NCBI GenBank assembly: GCA_023390815.1
Contig: JAEWCC010000008.1
Coordinates: forward strand, 62,001-126,000
Source of the DNA: Bacillota bacterium
GTDB lineage: Bacteria; Bacillota; Clostridia; Christensenellales; SZUA-584
Direction: 5' to 3'
DNA: 64,000 bases
Part shown: one piece after another, positions 35,274 through 44,318 of the stretch
Layout: each line of letters opens with the position of its first letter
Position numbering within the stretch: position 1 is the stretch's first letter
Translations under genes and position numbers: made by a program
The notes under the pieces: generated by a model
Told to the model about the DNA's origin: nothing
What the model saw: the letters and a program-made list of their open reading frames with translations, nothing else
Databases searched by the model: none

Positions 35274-36191
35274 CTACCTCACTGATCCTAAAAACTTTTC
35301 GAGCGTATCGCGGTCCCGCACCGAGACCACTTCGACCCCTTTGTCTACCCGGCGCTTGAGCATCTTGGAGAGCACGTTGCCCGGCCCGACTTCGATAAAG
35401 CGCTCTGTGCCGCTTGCGATCATATGCTCGGTACAATCGTGCCAGCGCACGCGGCTGCGCATCTGCTCCGCCAGCAATGCAGAGATATCTGAATCAGCGG
35501 GATACGGCGTACCGAGCGCGTTGGAATAAACGGTTTTACCGGCCACGCCGATATCTTCGCGCTTGAGCACCGCAAGAAAAGCCTCGGAAGCACTGCCAAG
35601 CAGCGGTGAATGCGACGGCCCACGCACGGACAGCAGTGTGACCATCTTTGCACCTGCCTGTTCAAACTTGTCCTTAAGCGCCAGCAGATCGGGCATCTGG
35701 CCCGCCACCACGGTCTGAAGCTGTGAAAGGTGGTTAGCGACGGTAGCGCTGGAAAAGCCCGCTATGGCCTCCTCCACCTGCTCCGCCGTAAAGCCGATCA
35801 CCGAGAGCATGCCGCCCGCACCGGGCGCAAACGCCTCGTCCATAATGCGCCCTCTCGCGCGTACGAGCGCCGCACATTGCGCGATGTCGAACACGCCCGC
35901 GGCGCACAGCGCGCCGTATTCACCGAGTGACAGCCCTGCATAAAGGTCCGCATCGATGCCTCCGCTTTGCAACGCCCTCAACAGCGATATGGTATGCGCA
36001 AAAATGGCAGGCTGACAAACCTCGCCCTCATCCAGCCGCTTGCCTTCGAAGCACGCCGCTTTGAGGTCGAGTTCCGCTCCCTGCTCGCACAGTTCAAATG
36101 TTTCGGTATAGATAGGATGATAAATATATAAGTCCGCTCCCATGCCGGGCGTCTGAGCGCCCTGGCCCGGGAATAAAAATGCTGTCTTCAT
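35274..36191 (-). CDS. fabD: Malonyl-CoA:ACP transacylase
   Basis: The protein has 305 residues and transfers malonyl groups from CoA to acyl carrier protein. FLFPGQGAQTPGMG opens the sequence, the active Ser is in YAGLSLGEYGALCAAG, and the His region is SVRGPSHSPLL. The C-terminal FIEVGPGNVLSKMLKR is typical. It lies 12 bp after fabK and 3 bp before fabG. Confidence 0.97.
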   Translation of the reverse strand: MKTAFLFPGQGAQTPGMGADLYIYHPIYTETFELCEQGAELDLKAACFEGKRLDEGEVCQPAIFAHTISLLRALQSGGIDADLYAGLSLGEYGALCAAGVFDIAQCAALVRARGRIMDEAFAPGAGGMLSVIGFTAEQVEEAIAGFSSATVANHLSQLQTVVAGQMPDLLALKDKFEQAGAKMVTLLSVRGPSHSPLLGSASEAFLAVLKREDIGVAGKTVYSNALGTPYPADSDISALLAEQMRSRVRWHDCTEHMIASGTERFIEVGPGNVLSKMLKRRVDKGVEVVSVRDRDTLEKFLGSVR

Positions 36192-36203
36192 GGCATTACC
36201 CCT

Positions 36204-37154
36204 TTAGCCCAGCAGAGTTCCGAAAACATCGTCCCGTATGCGTTCGAGGCTGGTCTTGTCGAACAGCTCGCGGATAATTTCCGCCGCAGGCTGAACCTGA
36301 TCCATCATGCACGCGCATTGTCCGGCCATGAACGAACCGCCTTCTTTGTCGCCGTGCAGCACCGCGCGCATCAGCGAGCCTTCGCCAAGCTTCTCGAGCT
36401 TTTCCGCCCCGCCCGGTTCGTACTCAAACTTCGCCATCTCGCGCACGAGCGGGCTTCTGAGCACGCGCACCGGATGCCCGGTTATACGTCCCGTTACCTT
36501 GCTGTCGATATCCTTGGCTTTGATCACGCGTTGCTTGTATTCCTCGTGCACCGTACATTCTTCGGCAAGGATGAACCGCGTGCCCACCTGCACACCCGAA
36601 GCGCCGAGGCAGAATGCCGCCGCAACGGTTTCCGCGTTGTAGATGCCGCCCGCCGCCACAACGGGAATATCCACGCTGCGCACGATGTCCGGCGTCAATA
36701 CCATCGTCGTGAGTTCGCCGATGTGTCCGCCCGCCTCGCAGCCTTCCGCGATCACAAAGTCCGCGCCCGAGCGCTGCATCATCTGGGCAAGTGCGCTGCT
36801 CGCGACTACCGGCGCGATGATGCATCCCGCTTCCTTCCACGCGCGCACATAACCTGCCGGATTGCCCGCGCCCGTGATAACCACCGGAACGCGTTCCTCG
36901 GAAACGACTTTGGCGATCTCTTCAACATAGGGGCTTAAGAGCATCACGTTGAGTCCGAACGGTTTGTCCGTTTTGGCGCGCAGCTCGCGGATCTGTGTGC
37001 GTACCCAGTCCGCAGGCGCGTTTCCAGCCGCGATCACCCCAAGTCCACCCGCCATCGACACCGCAGCGGCAAGGCTTGCGTTGGATACCCAAGCCATGCC
37101 GCCCTGAATCAGCGGATATTCGATGTGCAGTATGGAAGTAATATTACTTCTCAT
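36204..37154 (-). CDS. fabK: Enoyl-ACP reductase II (FMN-dependent)
   Basis: The protein has 316 residues from ATG 37154, which lies inside the end of acpP (11-bp overlap) behind GGAGAAGAAG. The TIM-barrel fold related to nitronate monooxygenases shows YPLIQGGMAWVSNASLAAAVS, then VPVVITGAGNP, and the substrate/FMN motif FVIAEGCEAGGHIG, then GGIYNAETVAAAFCLGASGVQVGTRF. It performs the final reduction of each elongation cycle. FabI is absent from the window, which matters because FabK enzymes are generally insensitive to triclosan-like FabI inhibitors. Confidence 0.95.
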   Translation of the reverse strand: MRSNITSILHIEYPLIQGGMAWVSNASLAAAVSMAGGLGVIAAGNAPADWVRTQIRELRAKTDKPFGLNVMLLSPYVEEIAKVVSEERVPVVITGAGNPAGYVRAWKEAGCIIAPVVASSALAQMMQRSGADFVIAEGCEAGGHIGELTTMVLTPDIVRSVDIPVVAAGGIYNAETVAAAFCLGASGVQVGTRFILAEECTVHEEYKQRVIKAKDIDSKVTGRITGHPVRVLRSPLVREMAKFEYEPGGAEKLEKLGEGSLMRAVLHGDKEGGSFMAGQCACMMDQVQPAAEIIRELFDKTSLERIRDDVFGTLLG

Positions 37155-37377
37155 TCTGCTTCTTCTCCAGATAAGCCGCGAGCTCGCCGACCGTCTTGAC
37201 ATCCTTGATCTCTTCGTTGGGGATCATGATATCGAGCTCCTTCTCGATGCCGATGAGCATCTCGACCATGTCGAGCGAGTCCATCTCAAAGTCTTCGACG
37301 AAGCGCGATTCCGACGTAACGCTGTCCGCGTCGATGTCCAGCTGTTCCACCAGTTTGGCGATAATTTTCTCTTGCAT
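37144..37377 (-). CDS. acpP: Acyl carrier protein
   Basis: The protein has 77 residues from ATG 37377. An in-frame ATG 15 bp upstream is part of the ribosome binding site (ATGGAGGAAC), so I use the inner one. The four-helix acidic protein carries the phosphopantetheine Ser34 in EMDSLDMVEM, a slight variant of the usual DSLDxVE. It shuttles acyl chains between the Fab enzymes. It overlaps fabK by 11 bp. Confidence 0.96.
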   Translation of the reverse strand: MQEKIIAKLVEQLDIDADSVTSESRFVEDFEMDSLDMVEMLIGIEKELDIMIPNEEIKDVKTVGELAAYLEKKQNEK

Positions 37378-37406
37378 GGGTTGTTCCTCCATATATTAGA
37401 TGTTTT

Positions 37407-38375
37407 TTAAATTGTCCAATCTATTACCACTCCGCCGCATGTGAGCCCCGAACCGAATCCGACGAGCGCAACGCGGTCTCCCTTTTGAAGCCAGCCCTGT
37501 TGTACCGCGTCGCACATGGCGATAGGGATCGTCGCGGAGGAGGTATTGGCATACCGGTCGATGTTCAAAAAGAACTGGTCCGGATTAAAGTGCATATTAC
37601 GGATGATGTAATCGATGATTTTCACATTCGCCTGATGCGGGATGACTTTGGTAAATGGCTTATCGCCGCATTTAGCCAGCAGTTTTTTCAGCACATCCTC
37701 AATCGCGCCCACCGCGTAAGTGAACACTTCCTTACCCTTCATCTTGAGGTATTCCTTTTTGGGCGGCTTTGGATCGCTGAAAGGCGTCTCGCGCGGGTCC
37801 CACCTGCACGAGAGCACGTCGTCGTTATCGGGCGTACCGCCCAGCACCGCGCAACCCAAATGCTCTGCTTCGCTCTTTTTCAACACGACGGCGCCCGCGC
37901 CGTCGCCGAACAGCACACAGGTAGTCCTGTCGTTCCAATCGGTGATCTTCGATAACGTCTCACTCGCTACCACAATGGCAGCCTGCGCGCCCAGCGTTTC
38001 CATCAGGCTCGACGCTGTGACAAGCGCGTATACGAACCCGGTGCAGCCTGCAGATATATCCATCGCGGCACAGTCCAGCCCCAGCTCGCGTTGAACGTGG
38101 CTCGCCATCGAAGGCGTGATGTAATCGCCCGTGATGGTGCAAGCAACGATAAGCCCTATCTGGCTTGGCTCGAGACCCGCGTTCTCCACCGCCTGCCGCG
38201 CCGCGGCAGCGGCCATGCCGGTCGTTGTTTCCTGTGTCGCAATGTGCCGCTCCCGGATACCGGTGCGCTTTTGTATCCATTCGTCGCTTGTTTCGACGAA
38301 CTTCTCGAGATCGGTATTGGTTACAACCTTCTCGGGCAGACTGCTCGCGATTCCCGCGATCTCTACGTATGCCAT
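37407..38375 (-). CDS. fabH: Beta-ketoacyl-ACP synthase III
   Basis: The protein has 322 residues and starts fatty-acid synthesis by condensing acyl-CoA with malonyl-ACP. The active-site Cys is in MDISAGCTGFVYAL, the His in VIPHQANVKIID, and the Asn in RYANTSSATIPIAM. SSLPEKVVTNTDLEKFVETSDEWI is the family N-terminus. It lies 4 bp after accA and 29 bp before acpP. Primer preference (straight or branched) cannot be read from the sequence. Confidence 0.97.
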   Translation of the reverse strand: MAYVEIAGIASSLPEKVVTNTDLEKFVETSDEWIQKRTGIRERHIATQETTTGMAAAAARQAVENAGLEPSQIGLIVACTITGDYITPSMASHVQRELGLDCAAMDISAGCTGFVYALVTASSLMETLGAQAAIVVASETLSKITDWNDRTTCVLFGDGAGAVVLKKSEAEHLGCAVLGGTPDNDDVLSCRWDPRETPFSDPKPPKKEYLKMKGKEVFTYAVGAIEDVLKKLLAKCGDKPFTKVIPHQANVKIIDYIIRNMHFNPDQFFLNIDRYANTSSATIPIAMCDAVQQGWLQKGDRVALVGFGSGLTCGGVVIDWTI

Positions 38376-38379
38376 AGGT

Positions 38380-39231
38380 TTATAATCCCCTCATGCCTAA
38401 AAATTTCTCATGCCGCTTCTCTACCAGCCGATTCGGCGGGATCTTCGTCAACCGGGTCAGACAAACCCGGAACAGGTTCCGGATGTCGTTCACGCTTTTA
38501 TCCATATTAAAGCGGTCGAAGCCCTCCGGTTCGCGGATCACGCTATCGACGATGTTGAAATGCTTCAGGTCTTCCGCCGTGAGCTTCAGGTTTTCCGCTG
38601 CTTCCTGCGCCATGGAGCTGTCCTTGAACAGGATAGACGCCGCGCCCTCGGGCGAAATCACCGAGAAGTAACTGTTCTCCATCATGATCAGCCGGTCTGC
38701 GAGCGAAAGCGCGAGCGCGCCGCCGCTTCCCCCTTCGCCTACGATGATGGAAATGATGGGCGTTTTGAGCGTCGCCATGACCTTGAGGTGTTCCGCGATG
38801 ATAAATCCTTGTCCCCGCTCCTCCGCTTCTACGCCTGCGGCTGCGCCCGGCGTATCCACGATGCAGATCACGGGCCGCGAAAACTTCTCGGCCTGCTTAA
38901 GCGCGCGGATGGATTTGCGGTAGCCTTCCGGGTGCGGCATGCCGAAGTTGCAGCGCATGCGCTCTTCCAGCGTATGCCCCTTCTGCTGGCCGATCACCGT
39001 AACGGGCCATTCCTCGAACCAGGCAATCGCGGTGATGATGGACGGATCGTCGCCGAAGCAGTGGTCGCCCTTCACTTCGAATACACCGGTAAACAGCTTA
39101 TCGATATAATCCCGCGCCTGCGGCCGGTTCTCCTTGCGCGCGCTTAAAACACGTTCCCAGGATTTTCCGGTCTCTGCGGGCGGCTGAGTTTCTTTATTCA
39201 CTTTTTTCGCTTCGTTTGAAGACATCGTCAT
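38380..39231 (-). CDS. accA: Acetyl-CoA carboxylase carboxyltransferase, alpha subunit
   Basis: The protein has 283 residues and forms the carboxyltransferase with AccD, moving the carboxyl group from biotin to acetyl-CoA. Motifs are SARKENRPQARDYIDKLF, VTVIGQQKGHTLEE, FSRPVICIVDTPGAAAGVEAEERGQ and IIVGEGGSGGALAL. The N-terminus is shorter than in Escherichia coli. The start ATG 39231 lies 38 bp inside the end of accD, one of the longest overlaps in the operon; ATG 39225 is an alternative. Confidence 0.96.
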   Translation of the reverse strand: MTMSSNEAKKVNKETQPPAETGKSWERVLSARKENRPQARDYIDKLFTGVFEVKGDHCFGDDPSIITAIAWFEEWPVTVIGQQKGHTLEERMRCNFGMPHPEGYRKSIRALKQAEKFSRPVICIVDTPGAAAGVEAEERGQGFIIAEHLKVMATLKTPIISIIVGEGGSGGALALSLADRLIMMENSYFSVISPEGAASILFKDSSMAQEAAENLKLTAEDLKHFNIVDSVIREPEGFDRFNMDKSVNDIRNLFRVCLTRLTKIPPNRLVEKRHEKFLGMRGL

Positions 39232-40090
39232 AAATATCCTTGATCCCCGACTTTATGGTTTTCTGCGGGTTCCCGCAGTGTAATGCCAGGATGTCGGCGA
39301 GCGTATTCCGCAGGTCCTTGCGGTCCACGATCCGGTCGATAAGCCCGTGCGCAAACAGGTACTCCGCCGTTTGGAACCCCTCCGGTAGTTTGGCGTTCAC
39401 CGTCTGTTCGATGACGCGCGGCCCGGCAAAACCGATCAACGCACCCGGCTCCGCAATCGTGATGTCGCCCTGCATCGCAAAGCTGGCCGTGACGCCGCCC
39501 GTGGTGGGGTGTGTCAGCACGTTGACGTGCAGCAGCTTCTGTTCGGCATGGCGTGCCAGGGCAATCGTTGTGCGCGACATCTGCAGCAGCGAGTGAATGC
39601 CTTCCTGCATGCGCGCGCCGCCCGAGGCGCAGAATATGATGAGCGGAAGCTGGTTGAGCGTTGCAAACTCCGCGATGATGACGATCTTCTCGCCCACCAC
39701 GGTGCCCATGCTGCCCATCATGAAGTACGAGTCCATCACGGCGAGCGCGGTACGGTATCCCTTGATCGAGGCCTTACCGATGATCACGCCTTCCTGCACG
39801 TGGGACTTGCTTTTCTCGCTTGCGATCTTGGTCTTGTAACCCGGAAACGAGAGCGGATCGCTGCTTTCGGCTTCACGTTCGATCTCGATGAAGCTGCCCG
39901 AGTCTACGATAGACTCGATGCGCTTGTATGCGGGCTGCCGGAACAGCGTGCCGCAATACGGGCAGGTGGAATCGTTCGCGTGGAATATGCCCGCAAGCAG
40001 GTCCTTGCCGCATCCGCTGCAGCGCAGCGTTTCCACTGTGAGCCGCTGGGCGTTGCTGTCTGTTTGGATTTTTTCACTGAACAGATTCAT
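39194..40090 (-). CDS. accD: Acetyl-CoA carboxylase carboxyltransferase, beta subunit
   Basis: The protein has 298 residues. The N-terminal zinc ribbon has CSGCGKDLLAG and CPYCGTLF (four Cys), followed by the crotonase-fold carboxyltransferase domain with FCASGGARMQEGIHSLLQM and LTHPTTGGVTASFAMQGD, then GFAGPRVIEQT. It overlaps accC by 17 bp and accA by 38 bp, as expected for subunits made in equal amounts. Confidence 0.97.
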   Translation of the reverse strand: MNLFSEKIQTDSNAQRLTVETLRCSGCGKDLLAGIFHANDSTCPYCGTLFRQPAYKRIESIVDSGSFIEIEREAESSDPLSFPGYKTKIASEKSKSHVQEGVIIGKASIKGYRTALAVMDSYFMMGSMGTVVGEKIVIIAEFATLNQLPLIIFCASGGARMQEGIHSLLQMSRTTIALARHAEQKLLHVNVLTHPTTGGVTASFAMQGDITIAEPGALIGFAGPRVIEQTVNAKLPEGFQTAEYLFAHGLIDRIVDRKDLRNTLADILALHCGNPQKTIKSGIKDIYDDVFKRSEKSE

Positions 40091-41444
40091 GTTCTCTCCG
40101 CAAAAACTGATGTATAAATTCCTGCTCGATCCATTTCGTATGCACGCCGCCTGTAATATACGCGTCGTGCCTGAGCATCGCCTGCGTGAAGCTGGCGTTA
40201 TGGGCGACCCCCTCGATCCCGAGTTCTTCGAGGGCTGCGAGGCTTAAATGCCTTGCCTCCTCGCGGTCGTCTCCCGAACAGATGACTTTCATAATCATCG
40301 AGTCGTAGTAGGGCGGTATTTCATCGCCCGGGCCGTAGCCCGTGTCGACGCGCACGCCGTTTCCGCCCGGCAGCCGCATCGATTGGATGACGCCCGGCGA
40401 AGGGCGGAAACTCTCCATCACGTTCTCCGCGTTGATGCGGCACTCGATCGCATGGCCCCGCGGGATGATATCTTCCTGCCTGATGTTGAAGTGGTGCCCC
40501 ATCGCTACTTGAATCTGCGCTTTGATGAGATCCACGCCGAATATGCTTTCCGTCACGGGATGCTCCACCTGAATGCGCGTGTTCATCTCCATAAAGTAGT
40601 ATTTGCCGTCTTTGTACAGAAACTCGATGGTGCCCGCGTTCTTGTACCCTGCGCGCCGCGCGATCTCGACCGCGGTATTCTCCATCGCGCTGCGCACCTC
40701 TGGTTCGATGAACGGCGCGGGCGCTTCCTCGACGAGCTTCTGGTTCTTGCGCTGCAGGCTGCACTCGCGCGTTCCCAGGTGCAGCACGTTGCCGTGTTCG
40801 TCCGCTAAAATCTGTATCTCGATGTGGCGCGCTTGGGGCAGATACGCTTCGATATACATGCTGCGGTCGCCGAATGCCAGCTCCGCTTCGCGGCTGACGA
40901 GCGGGAATTCCTTCTCCAGCTCCACCGCATTATTCACAACGCGGATTCCTTTACCGCCGCCGCCCTTTGAGGCTTTGAGCATCACCGGATAGCCGACCGT
41001 CTTGCAGACGGTCAGCGCGGTCTTAACACTGTCCACCGTGCCGGGGCTGCCGGGTACGACCGGAAACCCGTTTTCCTGCATCCACTGGCGCGCGCGCTGC
41101 TTGTCTTCGAGCAGCCGCATCGCCGCGATGTCCGGCCCGATGAAGCGGATGCCTTCCTCGTCGCAGGCCCGCCGGAACCCGGCGTTCTCGGACAGAAAAC
41201 CGACGCCCGGATGAATGAGGTCCGCCCGATAGGCCCTTGCCGCCGCCATGATGCTTTCGATGTTGAGGTAGCTTTTTTCTGCAGGGCGCGGGCCGATACA
41301 AACGCGTTCGTCTGCAAGCCGCACATGCAGGCTGCGCTCGTCGTTTTCGGAAAACACTGCAATGGTCTTCAGCCCAAGCTTTTTACAGGTGCGGATGATG
41401 CGGACAGCGATCTCGCCCCGGTTCGCGATGAGTACGGTATTCAT
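40074..41444 (-). CDS. accC: Biotin carboxylase
   Basis: The protein has 456 residues from ATG 41444, 1 bp after the accB stop (AAGGAAAG serves as ribosome binding site); the longer frame runs into accB. This ATP-grasp enzyme carboxylates biotin on AccB. Typical stretches are LIANRGEIAVRIIRTCKKLG, IHPGVGFLSENAGF, LKASKGGGGKGIRVV, the ATP-grasp IEFLYKDGKYYFMEMNTRIQVEHPVTE, and GHAIECRINAE. A slight oddity is GVGFLSEN where most members have GYGFLSEN. Confidence 0.97.
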   Translation of the reverse strand: MNTVLIANRGEIAVRIIRTCKKLGLKTIAVFSENDERSLHVRLADERVCIGPRPAEKSYLNIESIMAAARAYRADLIHPGVGFLSENAGFRRACDEEGIRFIGPDIAAMRLLEDKQRARQWMQENGFPVVPGSPGTVDSVKTALTVCKTVGYPVMLKASKGGGGKGIRVVNNAVELEKEFPLVSREAELAFGDRSMYIEAYLPQARHIEIQILADEHGNVLHLGTRECSLQRKNQKLVEEAPAPFIEPEVRSAMENTAVEIARRAGYKNAGTIEFLYKDGKYYFMEMNTRIQVEHPVTESIFGVDLIKAQIQVAMGHHFNIRQEDIIPRGHAIECRINAENVMESFRPSPGVIQSMRLPGGNGVRVDTGYGPGDEIPPYYDSMIMKVICSGDDREEARHLSLAALEELGIEGVAHNASFTQAMLRHDAYITGGVHTKWIEQEFIHQFLRREHESVQ

Positions 41445-41445
41445 G

Positions 41446-41868
41446 TCAGCTTTCCTTCGCGTACAGGAACAGCGCGTCGTTCGCTTTAATGGTCTGTGCG
41501 TTTTCCACAAATATGCGCTCGATCACGCCGGATTTGGGGGCGCAAATTTCATTCATCATCTTCATGGCCTCGATAATGCAGATCGGCTCTCCCTTATGCA
41601 CATGCTGGCCCTCGCGCACATACGGCTCCGCACCCGGCTCTTTAGCCGCATAGAATACGCCAGAAATGGGCGCAAAAATAATGTCCTCCGTCTCAAACTC
41701 CTTTACCGCCGTGGTTTCTCTGGCGGGCGTTAAAGAAGCCGGAACGACTTCCGCCGTGCACCGGTTGCGCTCCAGGCACAACCGTACATCCTGTATCTGA
41801 ATTTCGATCCTGTCGAATGAGGAAGCCTCCGCTTTATCGATGAGGCTGAAGATCTTTTCTACGTCCAT
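41446..41868 (-). CDS. accB: Biotin carboxyl carrier protein
   Basis: The protein has 140 residues from ATG 41868 (CGGAGGATAGAT upstream). The N-terminal helix (VEKIFSLIDKAEASSFDRIEI) and a variable linker lead to the biotinyl domain (about 62-140), where Lys103 in EAMKMMNE is the biotin attachment site. It is the first gene of the acc-fab operon, behind a promoter overlapped by a perfect palindrome. The frame extends another 20 codons upstream without a ribosome binding site. Confidence 0.95.
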   Translation of the reverse strand: MDVEKIFSLIDKAEASSFDRIEIQIQDVRLCLERNRCTAEVVPASLTPARETTAVKEFETEDIIFAPISGVFYAAKEPGAEPYVREGQHVHKGEPICIIEAMKMMNEICAPKSGVIERIFVENAQTIKANDALFLYAKES

Positions 41869-41918
41869 ATCTATCCTCCGCAGCAAGCGTCTTTGTATTG
41901 ATTGCCATTGAGGCAAGA

Positions 41919-41950
41919 AATCATACAAAAATACAGTTAGTACTACTAAC
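41919..41950 (-). promoter_or_regulatory. Candidate acc-fab promoter with perfect palindromic operator
   Basis: Bases 41936-41950 form the perfect 15-bp inverted repeat GTTAGTACTACTAAC. On the minus strand it covers a weak -35 (TTAGTA), placed 18 bp before a -10 TATGAT (41924-41919); the accB start is about 50 bp further on. A repressor bound here would block the operon. The TTAGTA half-site recalls Bacillus FapR boxes, while the gene at hand is MarR/FabT-like. The rest of 41951-42188 is AT-rich with no gene. Confidence 0.6.
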
Positions 41951-42188
41951 CAAACAGGTTTTTTGCCATCTTAACATCAGACGGAAAGGATGTCAATGAA
42001 CCGAATGTTAACAGTGTTGCAAATGATATGAACGAAAACTGGCCCAATTTGGGCGCAGACCGCTTAAAAACACGTATTTATTAAGAAATTTTTTCGGAAA
42101 CGACGTAAAATATTGATTTTAGCTGAAGAATTATTAAACGGATAATACGAATCATTGATATTTTCATCAATATGATATCATACAAATG

Positions 42189-42638
42189 TCAGTGTTCCAG
42201 GCGGCTGAAAAAGTCGCGAAGTGCGACCAGCGCTTTCAGTACGTCCGGATATTCCGCGATTTTGAAGTCGCGCAGCAGGCTCTCGATCATCATGTCATGA
42301 AACTGCTTGTGCTTCCGGCAACAGTTCTCCCCCGTTTCGGTCAGCTTGAGTATGCTCTTACGCTTATCGTGCTCGGATACCGCTTTTTGCAGATAGTTTT
42401 TTTCTGTCAGCCGTTTTACCGAAACGCTTGCGGTGGCTTTTGTCACACCCAACATATCGGCAATGCAGGTCAGCGTCGGGTCCGGTTCGTCCTGCACGAC
42501 CTCGAGGATATGCATTTCCGTTCGACTGATGGCGCTGTTGGAGGACTGCGATACGCTCTTTTCCTGCAGACGGAGTATTTTGTAAAACGTATCCTTGAGC
42601 ATCTGGTTCAGCAGTACGCGAATCTCCTGCTCGTTCAT
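42189..42638 (-). CDS. MarR-family regulator, probably FabT-like control of fatty-acid synthesis
   Basis: The protein has 149 residues from ATG 42638 (GGCGGAGGATGTC upstream). The winged helix is plain: ISRTEMHILEVVQDEP, TCIADMLGVTKATASVSVKRLTEKNYLQK, then the wing EHDKRKSILKLTETG. Dimerisation helices flank it. It stands immediately upstream of accB on the same strand, the usual place of FabT in Streptococcus and relatives, where FabT with acyl-ACP represses the fab genes. By analogy it should act at the palindrome before accB. No similar palindrome is seen before its own start. Assignment as FabT rests on context. Confidence 0.88.
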   Translation of the reverse strand: MNEQEIRVLLNQMLKDTFYKILRLQEKSVSQSSNSAISRTEMHILEVVQDEPDPTLTCIADMLGVTKATASVSVKRLTEKNYLQKAVSEHDKRKSILKLTETGENCCRKHKQFHDMMIESLLRDFKIAEYPDVLKALVALRDFFSRLEH

Positions 42639-42693
42639 GACATCCTCCGCCTCCCGCACCTTACAAAACGCCTGAAGGTCCGGGTAATAATAA

Positions 42694-42752
42694 GGGCAAT
42701 CGCACGGGTTGCCCTATGGCTGGATTATATCATAACGTCCGGCCTCCTTCAA
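42694..42752 (-). promoter_or_regulatory. Candidate marR promoter and 5' UTR hairpin
   Basis: On the minus strand TTGAAG (42752-42747) and TATAAT (42729-42724) are 17 bp apart. A hairpin GGGCAA/TTGCCC with a 9-nt loop (42714-42694) follows in the leader and is trailed by TTATTATTA, so it could also weaken read-through. The marR gene starts 56 bp later. Confidence 0.5.
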
Positions 42753-42765
42753 CGCGAAAATGAGG

Positions 42766-44196
42766 TCATTTGTCCTGTTTATCCGTATCCGGTACGCGAA
42801 GCTCCTCCGACGCCTCGGTGGAATAACTTTGCCGCATTCCTTTGATTGATGCCGCACGCGCCGCCCCACCCCGCTGGCGAGCAAAGCGCAGCAGCACGTA
42901 CCAGACCGTAAACATCGCGACGAGAATACAGCCTGCAATGAGGCCGGGAAGCTGGCCGTTTACAAAAGGCATACTGACGATGGCCACAATCAGCAGTACG
43001 AGCACGATAATCGAGGTATACGGGAAGCCCCAAAGCTGACAGCTTCCATGCGGCGGGCAGCCCTGCTTGCGCCGGAACTTGATATGGGTCGCCATGATGA
43101 CCGCATACGTCAGCAGCAGCGCGAAGCCGCCCGAACTGATTAAAAACCGGTAGACATTGGGCAGCAGCAAGCCGATGCCGAGTGCCGCGAGCATCGCAGC
43201 GCCCGAAGCCAGAATACCGCGGTACGGCACATCCTTTTTGTCCTTGAGCCAGCGCGGTGCCATGCCCTCGTCCGCCAGAGAACGCATCATCCGCCCCAGG
43301 CCAAACATCGCCGCAAGCATGGTCGACAGGATAGCTGAAATCAAAACCACATTGATCACCGTTCCCGCCCAGCCGATGCCGCTGTTGTTGAGAGCGGCGA
43401 CGAAGGGGCTGGTTTGCTCATTGAGGCTTGCCGTGGGCACAAGCGGCAGTAGTACGGCGATGGATATCACATAGAGTCCGATGAGGCAGAATACCGTACG
43501 GCGTATTGCCTTGGGAATCACGACATGTTTCGGTTGGCGTGCCTCCGATGCGGCAAGGCCGATCACCTCGAAGCCCGCGTAGGTGAACATCACGACCAGC
43601 AAACTGCCTGCGAGGCCCGAAATACCGCCCGGCCAAAAAGGTTCCGAGCTGATATGCCCCGTTCCCACCGCAGGACGGCCGCCAAACAGCCCGACGACGA
43701 GCAATATGGCGATAATCACAAACGCAACAATCGCAAACAGCTTGATCGCTGCAAGGCCGCTTTCCAGCTTGCCCAGCTTTTCAGCGCCTAACAGGTTCAG
43801 CAGCGTAACGCCCACAATGACGACGCTGCCCACAAGGGGCAGTGACAGATTGGGCAGCCATTGCTGCAGCAGAATGGATACCGCCGTCGCCTCGCTCGAC
43901 ATGGCGAGCACCATGCCCGTCCAGTACACCCAGCCCACCACAAAGCCCGCTCCCTGCCCGAAAGCCTGAGCCGCAAATGCGCGGAACGAACCGACCTCAG
44001 GGCTGGCGACCGTCATTTCGGACAACGCAAACAGTATAAAATATACCATCACGCCGCCCAGTACGAAGCCGATCATGATCGACGGCCCCGCGGCATTGAT
44101 TGCAACCGCGCTACCCAAAAAATATGACCCGCCAATCACAGTGCCCAGCGCCAGCATGACCAGGTGCCATACAGACAGCCCTTTTTCCTTCTTCAA
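42766..44196 (-). CDS. APC-superfamily amino acid permease
   Basis: This 476-residue integral membrane transporter has about 12 hydrophobic helices. The N-terminal LSVWHLVMLALGTVIGGSYFLG is the substrate-binding first helix of the amino acid/polyamine/organocation family, followed by the GPSIMIGFVLGGVMVYFILFALSEMTV segment. The cytoplasmic tail is basic. The likely start is TTG 44196 (AAAGG close upstream), because starting at the next ATG would cut the conserved first helix. Relatives carry amino acids with proton symport or exchange; the substrate is not predictable. It appears to be transcribed alone. Confidence 0.9.
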   Translation of the reverse strand: MKKEKGLSVWHLVMLALGTVIGGSYFLGSAVAINAAGPSIMIGFVLGGVMVYFILFALSEMTVASPEVGSFRAFAAQAFGQGAGFVVGWVYWTGMVLAMSSEATAVSILLQQWLPNLSLPLVGSVVIVGVTLLNLLGAEKLGKLESGLAAIKLFAIVAFVIIAILLVVGLFGGRPAVGTGHISSEPFWPGGISGLAGSLLVVMFTYAGFEVIGLAASEARQPKHVVIPKAIRRTVFCLIGLYVISIAVLLPLVPTASLNEQTSPFVAALNNSGIGWAGTVINVVLISAILSTMLAAMFGLGRMMRSLADEGMAPRWLKDKKDVPYRGILASGAAMLAALGIGLLLPNVYRFLISSGGFALLLTYAVIMATHIKFRRKQGCPPHGSCQLWGFPYTSIIVLVLLIVAIVSMPFVNGQLPGLIAGCILVAMFTVWYVLLRFARQRGGAARAASIKGMRQSYSTEASEELRVPDTDKQDK

Positions 44197-44266
44197 AGCC
44201 TTTACCGCCTTTAATTACTTCAGGGTTATTTTTTGATTAATCACGCGGAAATAAACCGAGATCCGC

Positions 44267-44303
44267 AAAAGGCCGCAAAACGCTGTCTGCGCCTGCGGCC
44301 TTT
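44267..44303 (-). terminator. Intrinsic terminator after the GNAT gene
   Basis: On the minus strand AAAGGCCGC, a long loop and GCGGCCTTTT form a hairpin about 15 bp after the GNAT stop codon. Confidence 0.7.
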
Positions 44304-44318
44304 CGTTTATAAATTGCT

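Noticed and set aside
42097..42182. ATTGAT/ATCAAT inverted repeat after the marR gene, as a FabT box
   Set aside because: Its half-sites and spacing do not match the FabT consensus closely and it lies far from the accB -10; AT-rich sequence makes such repeats likely by chance.
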